DNA of 64,000 bases from Ariolimax columbianus (Eukaryota; Mollusca; Gastropoda; Stylommatophora; Arionidae). The notes beneath the pieces were generated by a model, which had not been told where the DNA came from, did not search any database, and was given only the letters and a program-made list of their open reading frames with translations. Of this stretch, positions 38,350 through 50,479 are shown one piece after another. The stretch lies in NCBI GenBank assembly GCA_036924085.1, contig JAVGWX010000012.1:33558119-33622118 (forward strand). Direction: 5' to 3'. Position numbers and translations under genes: made by a program. Numbering within the stretch: the first letter of the stretch is position 1; every line of letters begins with the position of its first letter.

Positions 38350-39560
38350 CATAGGCGTCTCAGTCTCTATAGACCATGAGCGTGGCGCCCTGTAAGTTTT
38401 GTCCAGCTGTCTCCTGTATTTCGACACTGTCTGCTATGGCTGTAAAGGCCGATCCGCTAGTGACAGTCCCTGCCACAGATCGTACAACCACACTGAGGAG
38501 GCTGGCTTGTCTGGCTGTTCCTTGATTTCTTCAGTCTTTCTCTTTTCTCTGCAGCCAGAAGACATATACGAGCGTCAGCAGCGACTATGCTCCCTCCAAC
38601 TGACTGTCTCCAGACAGCTCCATCCTGAGCAATTTCCTCCTAGCCCACGGATGGGATGTCGCATGACTTCATGCCCCTCTTGCATACGTCCTTGAATCGC
38701 AATGTGGGACGGCCGATTCTTCTAACTCCAATGGCTCGCTGTCCGTATAGGATATCCTTTGCCAGCCTCTCGTCTTCCATGCGACAAACAAGTCCAAACC
38801 ACCGTAGACGTCACTTGCTCAACATCGAGTGCATGTTGTGCGTATTTGCTCTCTGTAAGACTGTATTATGTGACAATCTCTCTTGCCACCAAATCCCCAA
38901 TATACGCCGTAGACACCTCATGTGAAAGGTGTTCAGTCGCCGTTCCTGTTTAGTGTAAGTGCTCCAAGTCTCGCTTCCATACATGAGAGTGCCAAGAACG
39001 CAGGTCTGATAGACTCGTACCTTGGTGTAGTGAGACGGGGCAGTGTTTTCCCAAACTCTCTTCGTCAGGCAGGCCATGCCGGTACTTGCCCTGCCAAGGC
39101 TACTGTCTATCCCCTTCTCGAGCGAGAGAGTGTTGCTAATGGCAGACCCCAGATAAGTGAAACTGTTGACGACCTCCAGAGTGACGCCATCAATCTTTAT
39201 GAAGGGCTTAGTGGCAATGCACTGTGCGCAGACCTTTGTCGTTTCCAGAGTTATGGTGAGACCAAACTGCTTGTACCACTCGGCGAATCTGTCTCCCAGT
39301 CTCTGCAAGGCCTCCTCACTATTGGTCACTAGAACTGCATCATCCGCAAATATCATCTCCCTAATGAGCACCGCCCTCACCTTGGTCCTCGCACGCAGTC
39401 GGGACAGGACAACCGCCCATCTGACCTGGTGCACAAATAAACACCGTCCACAGATGTGTCATAAGCGTTGGATAGGAGCACGGAGAAGAAGATCCCAAAA
39501 TAAAGTCGGCGTGAGCACACATCCCTGCTTCACTGCACTCTTGATGGGAAAAGAGTGAAG
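38350..39560 (-). mobile_element. RTE-like LINE, RT C-terminal half
   Basis: The minus strand reads REMIFADDAVLVTNSEEALQ (RT motif C, FADD), then FTYLGSAISNTLSLEKGIDS, KVRVYQTCVLGTLMYGSETW, RCLRRILGIWWQERL and a C-terminal RPTLRFKDVCKRGMKSCDI-type tail near 38680. The frame is open from 39434 to 38811 and then broken. The 5' end is truncated near 39560. Confidence 0.82.
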
Positions 39561-39635
39561 ATGATTTATCGTAAAAAATTGAGTCCTTCATATCTGTGTA
39601 AAAAGGAATTATCATGCCACGCAGTTGTTTTTTTT

Positions 39636-39760
39636 TTTTTGGGGGGGGGGGGGGCAGCCGATCTTCTCTAGGAGTTCGAATGGACCCTTTCTACTACTAA
39701 TGCCTAATACTACTACTATCACTAGTACTACTATTACTACTACTACCACCACTAACCCTA
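39636..39760. repeat. T/G homopolymer run and (CTA)n patch
   Basis: A T run followed by a G run (about 39628-39654), then impure CTACTA repeats at 39690-39760. Confidence 0.7.
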
Positions 39761-39789
39761 ATTCCCTTTTTCTGTCTTCTTTTGTCCTA

Positions 39790-39995
39790 CTGCCCTTGCC
39801 ATGAGGCGTCGCAGAGAGGAGTGATACTTAGATTTCTTGTTACTTCTTGTGTGTCAGAGACACCCTTGATCCACCGACGTCAGGGTCGGCCGCTCTGCAC
39901 GTGAAGTGGAGACCTGCAAATGATATGCTCTCGCTGCAATCTGGTCATAATGCATTATGACTAAATGACCAAACCATTTGATTTGTTGAGAGTCG
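39790..39995 (-). mobile_element. RTE-like LINE 3' fragment
   Basis: It is the complement of a segment related to 36930-37060 (GGATCCACCGACGTCAGGG, GCATTATGA words). It ends where a CR1-like fragment begins. Confidence 0.55.
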
Positions 39996-39997
39996 AT

Positions 39998-40345
39998 GTG
40001 ACTTAATACATGTTAATAAGATGATCAGAGGAATGGATAAATTAGACTATTAAAAGTAGTTTTTTTTCTTCAAAATAAAGCCACCCACAAGAACAAGGGG
40101 GCATAGCTATAAATTAACTAAAGAGAGGTCCAGATTAGATATTAGGAAATATTTTTTTATTCAGAGAGTGGTGAATGCTTGGAATGCATTGCAACGGGAG
40201 GTCGTGGAGGCAGGGACAATTAATGCATTTAAGAATAGATTGGATGCGAATAGCTTTTAGAGCAAGGTAATGTAAATGAAACTGGTTGTGTACAGACTCT
40301 GCAGAGTGTTCCAGTATAAAGACGTTAAGTTTAAGTTATTAACTG
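39998..40345 (+). mobile_element. CR1-like LINE 3' end
   Basis: It matches 43130-43455: GATCAGAGGAATGGATAAA, GAGAGGTCCAGATTAGATAT, TGAATGCTTGGAATGCATTG, ending CAGTATAAAGACGTTAAGTT. It is diverged. Confidence 0.82.
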
Positions 40346-40599
40346 GTTTTGTCCCCACTGTCTGCCTCAGCGTGGTGTTGCAGATTCGGTCTTGGGTAGT
40401 CTTTTCGGCTGCATTTTTCACACAACGCATCTCACATCTCAGAATCTACTCTTACGTGCTTATAATAAGGACTAAGAATGACAATGGCAACACAATGTAA
40501 AAATAAATAGTGCATTCATCGGCCTCCTCTTTGATGAAATAAGAACTCGAGGGTGTTTCAAAATCAGTGCAATTTAATAGTGGACAATGTACGCAATTC

Positions 40600-40800
40600 T
40601 TTGTGTGATCTCTGTCCACTCTGCCGTCATCAGTGAACATACCACCTACGTATATGAACTTCCGTACTTGTTTGAAACAAAATCCCATGCGCTCACATGA
40701 TATCATCAAAGTCTTTGTCTTTTCTGTGTTGATTTTCATGTCATATTCGTTGCAAGCGAAATTGAGATCGGTTAGGTGCGGAAGGACTTCTCTATTTAGG
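40600..40800 (-). mobile_element. LINE RT fragment
   Basis: The minus strand gives CNEYDMKINTEKTKTLMISC then RKFIYVGGMFTDDGRVDRD, the region just after RT motif C. It abuts the 5' end of the CR1-like element. Confidence 0.65.
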
Positions 40801-41178
40801 TCAAATTATTATACTGTATAAATTATGTTAATATAACGACCAAAGATGATTTATCATATGGTAACAAAAATGAAAGTGTATGGGGAGAAATAGAAAGTGG
40901 GGGTGAAAAAACAGTGATTGGAGTGTTCTATAGATGTCCATCTAGTCAAAAAGAGGAAGATGAGGAGCTGATTAGTAGCATAGCAAAGGCAAGTGAAGGG
41001 TAATTATTATTAATGGGGGATTTCAACTATCCAGAAATAAAATGGGATATGGCAGAAGCACTTGTAGAGTCAAAACCTTTTGTTAAGTGCATAACTGACA
41101 ATTTTTTAATTCAACATGTAGAAGCAGCCACCAGAGACAAAAAACATACTCGACCTAGTTTTTACTACAGAGGAAAAT

Positions 41179-42105
41179 ATGATTGAAAACGTTACCGTAG
41201 GGGAACTGTTTGGCTCAAGTGACCATCAAATCATCCGTTGGGATCTTATTGCAGGGAAAGAAGTAAACATAAACACGAGAACATATGACTACTCTAAGGC
41301 AGATGTTAAGAGGATGAAAGAGGCAGTGAACCACATAATCTGGGAAGATATTGTCGGAGGAACAGATGTTGAACAGGATTGGGAGAGTTTTAAAACAGTT
41401 CTCGAAACGCTAAAAGAGGAATGTGTTCCATATAGGGAGGTAAACCCCAAGCGTATAATGTGGATAACTAGATTTGTAGTGAAATGTAGAAGAGCTAAAA
41501 ATAAAGCATGGAAAAAATATATAGAGGCAGGAAAATCAAAAGAAACATATTTAAAATATTTGGACAAGCAATACATATCCCAGAAAGTGAATAAAACAGC
41601 AAAAATAGACTTCGAAAAGAAACTTGCTCAGAGGATCAAGACTGATAGTAAAAGCTTTTTTTCTTATGTTAGAAATAAACAAAGAACGAAAGACAAAGTA
41701 GGCCCTCTCATAGACAGTACAGGGAAAATAATAAGTGAGAATAGGGAGGCAGCTAATCTGCTCAATCAGTACTTTGTCACAGTGTACACAAAAGAGGACT
41801 GCTCCAAGATCCCAGAGCCTTTAGATATTTTTCAAAGAGACATGGATACAGCAGGATTAGGATCAATCTGTATTACAGAGGAAATGGTTTTTAAAAAATT
41901 GGAGGGGTTGAAAGTGGATAAATGTCCAGGTCAAGATGGTATTCATCCAAAATTGCTGTTTGAAATTAGAGACCAATTAGCAAAACCATTGGCTATATTA
42001 TGTTCTCAATCACTTGCACAAGGGATTGTTCCACGGGATTGGAAAGATGCGGGAGTGATCCCTTTATTCAAAAAGGTAAAAAAAAGCAGATCCAGAAAAT
42101 TATAG
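41179..42105 (+). pseudogene. CR1-like ORF2, N-terminal open segment
   Basis: A 308-codon open stretch covers the last endonuclease motif, the linker (KCRRAKNKAWKKYIEAG) and the start of RT (KVDKCPGQDGIHPKLLFEI; WKDAGVIPLFKK). The frame is lost at the A8 run near 42076-42085. The next frame continues directly with ADPENYRPVSLTSIVCKLLE, so a single-base length change explains the break. Confidence 0.85.
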
Positions 42106-42109
42106 ACCG

Positions 42110-42967
42110 GTGAGTTTAACGAGCATAGTCTGTAAATTGTTAGAGTCAATAATCAAAGAAAACATTGTAATGAATTTAGACAAATTTAATCTAATTAGAA
42201 ATAGTCAGCATGGGTTTACCAGAGGGAGATCATGCTTAACAAATCTATTAGAATTCATGAAGGAGGTTACTAAAATCATAGATAAAGGGGAGCCAGTGGA
42301 TGTTATTTATCTGGATTTTGCGAAGGCCTTTGATAGAGTACCTCATCAAAGATTATTTAGAAAGTTAAAATCACATGGAATAGGTGGGGAAGTTGCCAAA
42401 TGGATTGAAAATTGGTTAACGGGAAGAAGGCAAAGGGTGGATATAAATAAGGAGTACTCTGAGTGGAGTGAAGTGAAAAGTGAAGTGCCACAGGGCTCTG
42501 TTTTGATACCAATTTTGTTATTGATATATATAAATGATTTGGACATTGATATGGGATTCATGACTGTAAAATTTGCTGATGACACAAAACTATGCAGTAG
42601 TGTCTCATCTAAAGCAGAAGTGGATATATTGATGTCGGATTTATATAAAATTCGAGAATGGTCTGTAATCTGGCAAATGGAGTTTAATGTAGATAAATGT
42701 ACAATCATGCACATGGGTAGATCCAATATGGAACATAATTACAGAATGGGAGAAAACAATATTAGAAAGATAGATAAGGAAAGGGACCTAGGGGTTATAA
42801 TAGATCATACAGGAAAGGTGAGTGAGCAAGTTAAGGTAGCGGTGAAAAAAGCAAATGCAATGTTAGGTATGATAAAAGGAAATATTAAACATAGGAGCAA
42901 GGAAGTGATCGTCAAACTGTATAAAGCTTTAGTTAGACCTAGATTGGAGTACTGTGTACAGGTGTAG
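42110..42967 (+). pseudogene. CR1-like ORF2, RT segment
   Basis: It covers the RT palm and thumb: YLDFAKAFDRVPHQR, EVPQGSVLIPILLLIYINDL and KFADDTKLCSS with the catalytic Asp pair. It ends at a TAG (42965-42967) where the sister copy has GGG. A further A-run length change near 43012 breaks the C-terminus. All RT catalytic residues remain. Confidence 0.87.
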
Positions 42968-43461
42968 AGTCCTTATCAGAGAGGGGATATAGACATGCTG
43001 GAGAGAATACAAAAAAAGAGTGACAAAGATGATAGTGGGATTCCAGAATTACAGTTATGAGGAAAGATTAAAAAGAATCGGCCTACAGTGTCTAGAAGAG
43101 AGAAGAATTCGTGGTGACTTAATACAGGTGTACAAGATGATCAGAGGAATGGATAAAGTAGACTATAACAAGTTTTATTTAAAGTACAACCACCAACAAG
43201 AACAAGAGGGCACAGCTATAAGTTGACTAAGGAGAGGTCCAGATTAGATATTAGGAAATATTTTTTTAGCCAGAGAGTTGTGAATGCTTGGAATGCATTG
43301 CCAAGTGAGGTGGTGGAGGCTGGGACGGTCAATGCATTTAAGAACAGATTGGATGCGTACAGCTTCTAGAGGAAGATGATGTAATTGGAACTGGTTGTAT
43401 ACAGACTCTACAGAGTCTTCTAAACCAGTATAAAGACGTTAAGTTAGTTAAGTTAAATATG

Positions 43462-43770
43462 ACCTGATTATCAGCAAGCATCACTTCATTTAGGGACTCC
43501 TCGTGGGGGCTTGCTAACTGAGTGATTTTATCCATATAAATTATCAATAAAAGTGGAGAAAGAACACACCCCTGTCGTACACCACTCAGCACTGGAAACC
43601 AATTTGTTATACCTGCATTCGTTCGCACTGCACTTTCGCTGTTTACGAACAAGACAGGAATGCCATCCAGTATTTGACTCTCCACACCATATTCCTCCAT
43701 TATCTCCCATAGCTTGTGCTTGTTTCTCCAGTCAAATAATTTTGTCCTGATCAATGAAAGCCATGTGGAG
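43462..43770 (-). mobile_element. RTE-like RT fragment
   Basis: The minus strand reads LSGVRQGCVLSPLLLIIYMD near 43570 and NEVMLADNQVIF (motif C with ADN in place of ADD). It sits back-to-back with the CR1-like 3' end. Confidence 0.7.
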
Positions 43771-43845
43771 TTTCTTATTGTATTCTATTATTTTTTTTAT
43801 CTTAACTATCTGCTAATCTTAACTAATCTACTGTTGCCACAACTA

Positions 43846-43869
43846 CTGCCGCTGCTGCTACTATTACTT

Positions 43870-43911
<42 letters not shown>

Positions 43912-43950
43912 GTACTACTACTACTACTACTACCACTACTACTACTACTT

Positions 43951-43991
<41 letters not shown>

Positions 43992-44088
43992 GCTACTACT
44001 ACCACTATTACTTCTACTACTACTACTACTACTACTATTACTACTACTACAATTACTTCTACTACTACTACTACTACTACTATTACTT

Positions 44089-44139
<51 letters not shown>

Positions 44140-44425
44140 ATACTACTATTACTTTTACTACTACTACTATTACTGTTACTTCTACTACTACTACTATTAC
44201 CACTACTACTACTACTATAATTACTACTACTACTACTACTATTACTTCTACTACTACTACTACTACTATTACTTCTACTTCTACTACTACTACTACTACT
44301 ATTACTTCTACTACTACTAGTATTACTACTACTATTACTACTACTATTACTATTACTTCTACTACTACTACTACAGCTGCTTCTTCTACTACTACTTCTA
44401 CTATTACTACTAATACTACTTGTTC
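43846..44425. repeat. Long (CTA)n-type trinucleotide microsatellite
   Basis: About 580 bp of CTA repeats are interspersed with CTT, ATTA and CTG triplets. It keeps several frames open on both strands (poly-Leu, poly-Ser, poly-Val), which are artefacts of the repeat. Confidence 0.97.
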
Positions 44426-44669
44426 TTGTCAAACCTGAGTTAACTAGTTATTAAGTACAAACAAAATCCTACATGATGTATAGTTACTATAGACTTTTTT
44501 CAATCTTAGAAGACTATTTCCCCACTGCTCAGGCTTGTGGTATGAGTGTATGACGGATTGTGCAAAACCAAGCTTTGGAGTGCCTTCTGCTCTAGAGACG
44601 GTTGGTTCCCCATTGCCAATCGCCTCTGGCAATATGATTTCAGTGGAACGGTTATCCTATTTGCATCTC

Positions 44670-44830
44670 TGCCACATGATTCGTCCGTGTGATACGATCA
44701 AATGGACTGTCTGATATATTACTCAAAGACATGGCTCTTGTCAAAAGAAAGAGAGGTGGCCATAACATACGCTTGATAGATGATGTCCTGAAATGGACAG
44801 AGAAAACAATGAATGACACCGAACCACTTG
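44670..44830 (+). mobile_element. LINE C-terminal fragment
   Basis: It encodes DMALVKRKRGGHNIRLIDDV then LKWTEKTMND, the K.GRRGRGR.R..W.DDI...T block of RTE-like LINEs. Confidence 0.6.
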
Positions 44831-44984
44831 GGATGGGCAGATTGAGGTAATTCGTAATGTACTGACATGTGATACAACCTGTTTGGTTATGTAAAAGAGT
44901 AAACGAGAGATACACCGCGAATATTCATCTATAGATGGATTGGACCACAAATATGTTTGTTAGTCTTTTACTCTAAAGCTGTTT

Positions 44985-45735
44985 CTTCTTCTTCTTCGTT
45001 CGCTCTCAATATCTCGCTACCAGGCCCTGAACGTTCTCAATATCTCGCTACCAAGCCCTGAACGTTCTCAATATCCTGCTACCAAGCCCTGAACGTTCTA
45101 AATATCCCGCTACCAAGCCCTGAACGTTCTGAATCTCCCGCTACCAAGCCCTGAACGTTCTCAATACCCCGCTACCAAGCCCTGAACGTTCTGAATCTCC
45201 CGCTACCAAGCCCTGAACGTTCTCAATATCCCGCTACCAAGCCCTGAACATTCTGAATCTCCCGCTACCAATCCCTGAACGTTCTCAATACCCCGCTACC
45301 AAGCCCTGAACGTTCTCAATCTCCCGCTACCAAGCTCTGAACGTTCTCAATACCCCGCTACCAAGCCCTGAACGTTCTCAATCTCCCGATACCAAGCCCT
45401 AAACGTTCTCAATACCCCGCTACCAAGCCATGAAAAGGACTTTGCAAGAAGCAGGATGTAGTCCGGAGAACGGCACGCGTTTACAGCATGACTTCGACAT
45501 TTCCACCTTTCGGTTCGACACATCAAACTTCAGCAGCCATTTTTAGTACCGTGTTAACCTTCAATCTTCGACCCCTTCTCCTTAGCCAGTCTGCTCCACT
45601 GCAGCCTGTTATCCAGGATCACCGCGTGGAGGTGTAGAAGGGTCTTAGCAGCTTTGGTTCGCTGGCCCTGACGCTAGCAGTTAGTTATGGGTTGCTGATC
45701 GCTGCAATTCATGCGCTGCTCAGCATCTTGATAAT
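44985..45735 (-). mobile_element. SINE-A with an expanded internal minisatellite
   Basis: The family sequence from 45425 to 45735 (head at right) is normal. The tail portion is expanded to the left into about 14 tandem copies of a 31-bp unit, CGTTCTCAATATCCCGCTAC then CAAGCCCTGAA (starts 45001, 45032, 45063 and so on). A TTC run closes the left end, where the GAA tail should be. Confidence 0.9.
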
Positions 45736-45771
45736 TAAAACTGGCGAAACACAGACGCCTCTTACGGCATG

Positions 45772-46100
45772 CTCCCAGTGTCACGTTTGTCATATTCTCG
45801 TCTGTGTCACACACAGAGAGTATTCTGCCACAGATGAGGTAGGATGCACTGGCAGTACATTACAACATGGTCCCAATGTAGCGGTGACCCTAATCCCATC
45901 TATCTCGACGTCAGACACAAATAGTTCATCACCTCTCACATGTTGTCAGTGTAGCTGTATTCCTATCCTCGTCTCTGTCAGTCTTCTGCCAAAGAGGGGT
46001 CAGACAACATTTTTCGTCGCTTCTCACAACATCTTGTCAGTGTGGCAGTGGGCTTATCTTCGCCCATGTCACAATCTTCTACCACAGAGAAGGTATACAC
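45772..46100. repeat. Degenerate tandem repeat, about three units
   Basis: The motif GTCA(G/C)(T/G)GT...TCGTCT(G/C)TGTCA...CTTCT(G/A)CCA(C/A)AGA recurs at about 45778, 45946 and 46034. It is weak. Confidence 0.4.
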
Positions 46101-46123
46101 CACTCGGAGTATTAGTACCTACA

Positions 46124-46294
46124 CTCCTGCAGAAGACGGATGTGTCGGACCGAAAGGTGGAAATATCGCAGTCAAACTGTAAACTAGCGACACAACGCAA
46201 ATCCGTTCTCCTGACTACATCCTGTTACTTGCAAAGCCCTGTTCAGGGCTTGGTAGCGGGAGATTGAGAATGAACGCAGAAGAAGAAGAAGAAG
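46124..46294 (+). mobile_element. SINE-A, 5'-truncated, with duplication
   Basis: The 3' half runs from GAAGACGGATGTGTCGG to (GAA)n. An exact 11-bp duplication TAGTACCTACA lies at 46113-46123 and 46295-46305. It is a young-looking copy. Confidence 0.92.
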
Positions 46295-46305
46295 TAGTAC
46301 CTACA

Positions 46306-46785
46306 TCTTGTTCCATTTCATGAACTGAGAGAGACTGAGCGCCTTTAAGTCTACCAGGAGTGCAGTGCTATCGATTATGTATAGTATAACGTAACGTAGT
46401 CCCCCATGCACGATCTCTCTTCTACTCTCCCAAACACGCTTCCCGGGGCAACGACATCAACGCGAAGCTGAGAGCGACCAAAGTGCTGAAGACCATAGAA
46501 ATTCCTCTCCACACGGGATCGATATAGATGAGAATCGTGTTCTACTGCCTCTTCAGCCGCAACCCGCCTCAACTTCTTCACTATCGTTACAGCTGATTGG
46601 TCATTCGGTTAATCAAGGGTTCTCATTCTATTTAAGAATCCAGATATGGTGTGTGTAACAGTGTTTCCCCTTGTTTAAATAATGTATAGTATTGTCAAAG
46701 CAACTAGATTCAAAGTGTTGCAGTGTGTATATATACTTAGTATCTTACAAAAGTCATCCAAGTAACAATAGACAGATTGACACGT
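46306..46785. other. No gene recognised
   Basis: This is mixed-composition sequence. No repeats or coding motifs are identified. Confidence 0.4.
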
Positions 46786-46789
46786 AAAT

Positions 46790-47640
46790 CAGCAAAGATG
46801 GGAATGCGGATCAATGTGATCAAAACAAAACAAATGAGAATAAATATAAAAACACAGATAACCCCTAAAGATGAAATGTCAGATAATTGAAGATGCGCAG
46901 ATTTTGACTATCTGGGAAGAAACATTAATGAAGATGGAAGAAGAAACAACGATTTTAACGCCAGGATTAACACGGTCAGAATTGCTTTCAATTCGCCAAA
47001 TATGAAACGTAGTACCATTCTTCACGGAGAATAAGATTAGACTGTTTAATACGAATGTAAATTCGGTTCTGTTATTACGGCTTGATGATGTGGTATGGGA
47101 CTAATGGTTTCATATCCGGTGGTCAGCGACCCGTAAATGACTGCTAGCGTCAGGGCCAGCGAACCAGAGCTGCCAAGACCCTTCTACGCCTCCACGCGGT
47201 GATCCTGGATAACAGGCTGCAGCTGGGCAGTTTGGCTAAGGAGAAGGGATCGAAGAGGGAATGCTAACCTGGTACACAAAAAATGCTTGCTGAAGTCGGA
47301 TGTGTTAGACCAAAAGGTACAAATATCGCAGTCAAGCTGTAAATTACGACACAATTCATTCCGTTCTTAGGACTACATTCTGCTACTTAACCCCTTTCAG
47401 GGTTTGGTAGTGGGAGATTGAGAACGAACGAGGCCAAGCCATTTCCGGACTGTAACCTTTACCAGTACGTGTCTTCATTGAACCCTTCCAGTCAGATGAC
47501 CAGAAGTGAAGACAAAAACACATCTGCGTGAAAGTGAACAGCAACAACCAATACATCAGGACAATGAAGAGAAAAACGTGTAGATGGATAGGACACACTC
47601 TCAGAAAGAATAATAAGAATGCTCGCTTAGGTATCAGCAG
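46790..47640 (+). mobile_element. RTE-like LINE RT C-terminal fragment, interrupted by SINE-A
   Basis: It encodes AKMGMRINVIKTKQMRINIK, DFDYLGRNINEDGRRNNDFN and INTVRIAFNSPNMKRST near 46795-47020. After the SINE it has RTMKRKTCRWIGHTLRKNNK near 47560. The order matches the post-RT region of the LINE at 58080-59150. Confidence 0.7.
47120..47437 (+). mobile_element. SINE-A, slightly 5'-truncated
   Basis: It runs from GGTCAGCGACCCGTAAATGA to TTGGTAGTGGGAGATTGAGA with an ACGAACGA end. It is nested in the LINE fragment. Confidence 0.82.
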
Positions 47641-48224
47641 TGACTTACTGCTTCGATTGCCCACTGCCATGACCACGTGCTGCAGAAAAAAAGGGATAGT
47701 TCAAGCTGCACATCTCATTGAACATCCAACATCCGAGGATGATGAAGTCCTATCGCCTTGTGGTGTCATGGTAAGTATGTCGATCGTCGTCTCCGCCAAC
47801 TCTTTGAGGAGTGCCGGGTACTCCATTGCTTTGGGGCAAGGCCAGTGAGGATTAACGTCATCATTGTGAGCGGTGTACCTTCGGTATGTTGCAAACCGGG
47901 CGGGGTCCAACCTCTAACTGGCGATGTGTTAGTCTATTATTGGTCCATATGTCATTTCCCAGTCATTCCAAACTAAAAACGGCACTATTAGCAAACACGA
48001 CGAAAGGCGCCAATATCGTGAAGTTCACCAGTGTATGCTGGACTGTGGGAATACGACGCAGGATAACCGAAATACTATTTTAAATAGCCGATGGCTATGC
48101 CAGGATAATCGGAGAGAAAAACACCCCAAAATGAACTAATTACTCCAAATTGAAAACTGCAACATGTTTCCTTAAATACAAGTGTAAGTCGTCGACTAGT
48201 ATGAATCCCAATCAAATCCGTGGC
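47641..48224. other. No gene recognised
   Basis: Non-coding sequence with no clear repeat match elsewhere in the window. Confidence 0.4.
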
Positions 48225-48310
48225 CTGTTAACATCCATAGTGGATTGAAACACGAGAGCAAAGTTAGACCCCGCGTCCTGTTAGGCGCTATTTTTGGTGC
48301 TCTCGGAGAA
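48225..48310. repeat. Dispersed repeat related to 33610 and 34565
   Basis: It has CATCCATAGTGGATTGAAAC, ACGAGAGCAAAGTTAGAC and CCTGTTAGGCGCTATTT in the family's order. It is diverged. Confidence 0.45.
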
Positions 48311-48564
48311 AGAAGTTGTACAGTACAACAGAGAAAGACAAGAGTTGGAAGGCCCAGAAAGAACTGGCGAAGAACGGTAGAAGAAGAAACCTGTTCAGTC
48401 GGAGTCTGATAAGCGGAACTCAATTGGAATAGAGAGAGAACATCTGTTGCAGCCCAATATTCCAGATTGGAAATTGATGAGGGCTACGATCTCAATTATT
48501 AATAGCTTCTCTTTCACATCTAGGTTTAGATGTCTTCTTTTATTTTGTTTGTGGCTTAGAGTTT

Positions 48565-48655
48565 CTACATATGAGGGTATTGCGGAGCAGTTTGGAAATC
48601 GGTCCTTTGACCAAGCGGGAAAGGGTTCAAAACCCTGGTATAGCAAAATCATTTT
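48565..48655 (+). repeat. tRNA-like SINE head
   Basis: A-box-like ATTGCGGAGCAGTTTGGAAA and B-box-like AGGGTTCAAAACCC about 35 bp apart on the + strand. It is tRNA-derived, not a functional tRNA. Confidence 0.5.
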
Positions 48656-49744
48656 TGTTTTGGGTTAACCTAGCACCATCGATCTCGACATTCCTCCTGG
48701 AGGTGTTTGGGGAAAAGTCCCTGTAGCAAGACCTGACATAACAACAGTTTCCCGTTACCAGCACCGCCAGATTCTGCACTGCTGGGTAGGGTGAATGTAG
48801 ACGGGGAAAAGTCTGGCAGCTGAACACCACAGACCTGCACCTACCCCAGTCCTAGTGCGCAACAAGAAGGACGAAATTCCCATTAAATTGCTACTAATAG
48901 CCAAATGTGAATCCGAAAGGCAAACCAGTAAAAACAACTGAACGCCACCTTCGAATGGCCGACCAGATGGATTTGCATCTTCTGGCTACCTTGCATCAGA
49001 CATTGATCGACCTGATTAAATATTAGGATTCCAGCGATCCAATAAACCTAGCCAACACAAATTGTATCGACTGCATAGGAAAACGGCCTTACTACATCAC
49101 CTATATTAACTCCCACACACCTCCACCGCCAATGTGATCCTCCAAAATGTTAATTAGCGCTGCCACAATGAGGGTTGATTTTTTCTTTATTGTTTCTACA
49201 TGAAGGGGAAATCCCATGTCCAATCCTCTTTAGTATCCTTCATACAGGCAGATCACAGCGTAACAATTTATTTCTTCACATCAAGCCCCGCAGCCACACA
49301 GAAGCATTTGCTATCTTCAAAACTTAAAAATATCTGTAATCATAAACGCATTAATATTTTTTTTAAGGTTCAATTAGTGTAGTCGTATCGCACTCGCTTT
49401 TCATGGCAAAGGTGCAGGTTAATAGTCCCTCTATCGGCACGCTCCAGCCAACATAGTAAATGCGTTCCTGGTATACGTCTATGGAAGTAAAAGACGTCGA
49501 GGTAAAGAACTGGTCACCCTTGTAAAGAATTGGTCACCCTTCCTCCTACAAGATGTGGCTTAGTATTCTGAAATCTCTAACACCATCATTCTCAGACAGT
49601 AGTCTAACAGCTATGGGACACAGCTTTACATTGATATTTACCAAACCTCCTCCAATTCTATGGTTTACAGTCCATAGCATCTCTTGTTAGACTATGTCCT
49701 ACACAGTAAATATGTCCAGTCTTGATAACGAGATGTGGATCGAC
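48656..49744. other. No gene recognised
   Basis: Non-coding sequence. A duplicated short word, GAACTGGTCACCCTTGTAAA / GAATTGGTCACCCTT, is at about 49508-49540. Nothing else is recognised. Confidence 0.4.
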
Positions 49745-49945
49745 GTTGTCCCTGTAGAACTAGACATCACTCAGATGAAGTCAAGCATAGTACAACCGCC
49801 TGGAGGACTGGGGTCCACCTTCATCAGCACGCTCGGGATGTGAGGAGAGCTAATACAACCCGTCACTTAACACCATTTTCAGTGTGCATACAAGAGTAAA
49901 TTACCTCAATGTGGACATTAAACAAGAGCAAAAACAACCTCCCTA
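49745..49945 (+). mobile_element. SINE-B 3' half
   Basis: It runs from CACTCAGATGAAGTCAAGC through CATCAGCACGCTCGGGATGT to a GTGGACATTAAACAAGAGC tail. Confidence 0.7.
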
Positions 49946-50479
49946 ATATTTATCTGCATTTTGTATATACGTTATTTAGTATTCGCGCTATATTCTAAAC
50001 ATATTTACACAATCTTACGTGTTACCACTGGGTCGTGAACATAAAGAGGCATACTCGTTCACCTGTTCTAGAAATAGAAATCCAGACACAGGGAAGTCCG
50101 GTCTAATTTGTGGCTATTGGGCTGTGAGAAAAAATAGCGCACTGATGACCGTCACCTAGCTACCAATCGACCTGATTCCTACACTGTGTTAAGCTGGACG
50201 CAACCAGCTTTGCCGCTTCGCGCGTTTGCTAACATGTCACTACTCTTAAACAAAAATGGCCATTACAATTTCAATTTATAGTTTATTTCACATCTGTGTT
50301 ATGGAAAGGGATGACTTATCTAATTCTTCACGAAACTTTTGGGATAGCTCAGCTTAACCTGTACATTCTAACTCTTGACTACTGATTACCTGTACTTAAT
50401 ATGTCTATCTTCTATCACTACTGTACTTATTTCAATAGGTCTATGTTCTATCACTACTGTACTTATTCCCATGGCTCAT

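Larger units (their letters stand above)
40815..43455 (+). mobile_element. CR1-like non-LTR retrotransposon, nearly complete ORF2
   Basis: This is a 5'-truncated element of about 2.64 kb: the end of the AP endonuclease (MGDFNYPEIKWDMAEA near 41020, SSDHQIIRW near 41215), RT, C-terminal domain and a 3' end in short (GTTAA)-type repeats (ACGTTAAGTTAGTTAAGTTAA). Comparison with the sister copy at 61663-62785 shows few lesions. No target-site duplication is evident, which is usual for CR1. Confidence 0.9.

Noticed and set aside
43714..44432. Long Leu-rich, Ser-rich and Val-rich open frames on both strands
   Set aside because: They are translations of the (CTA)n microsatellite; no real protein is indicated.
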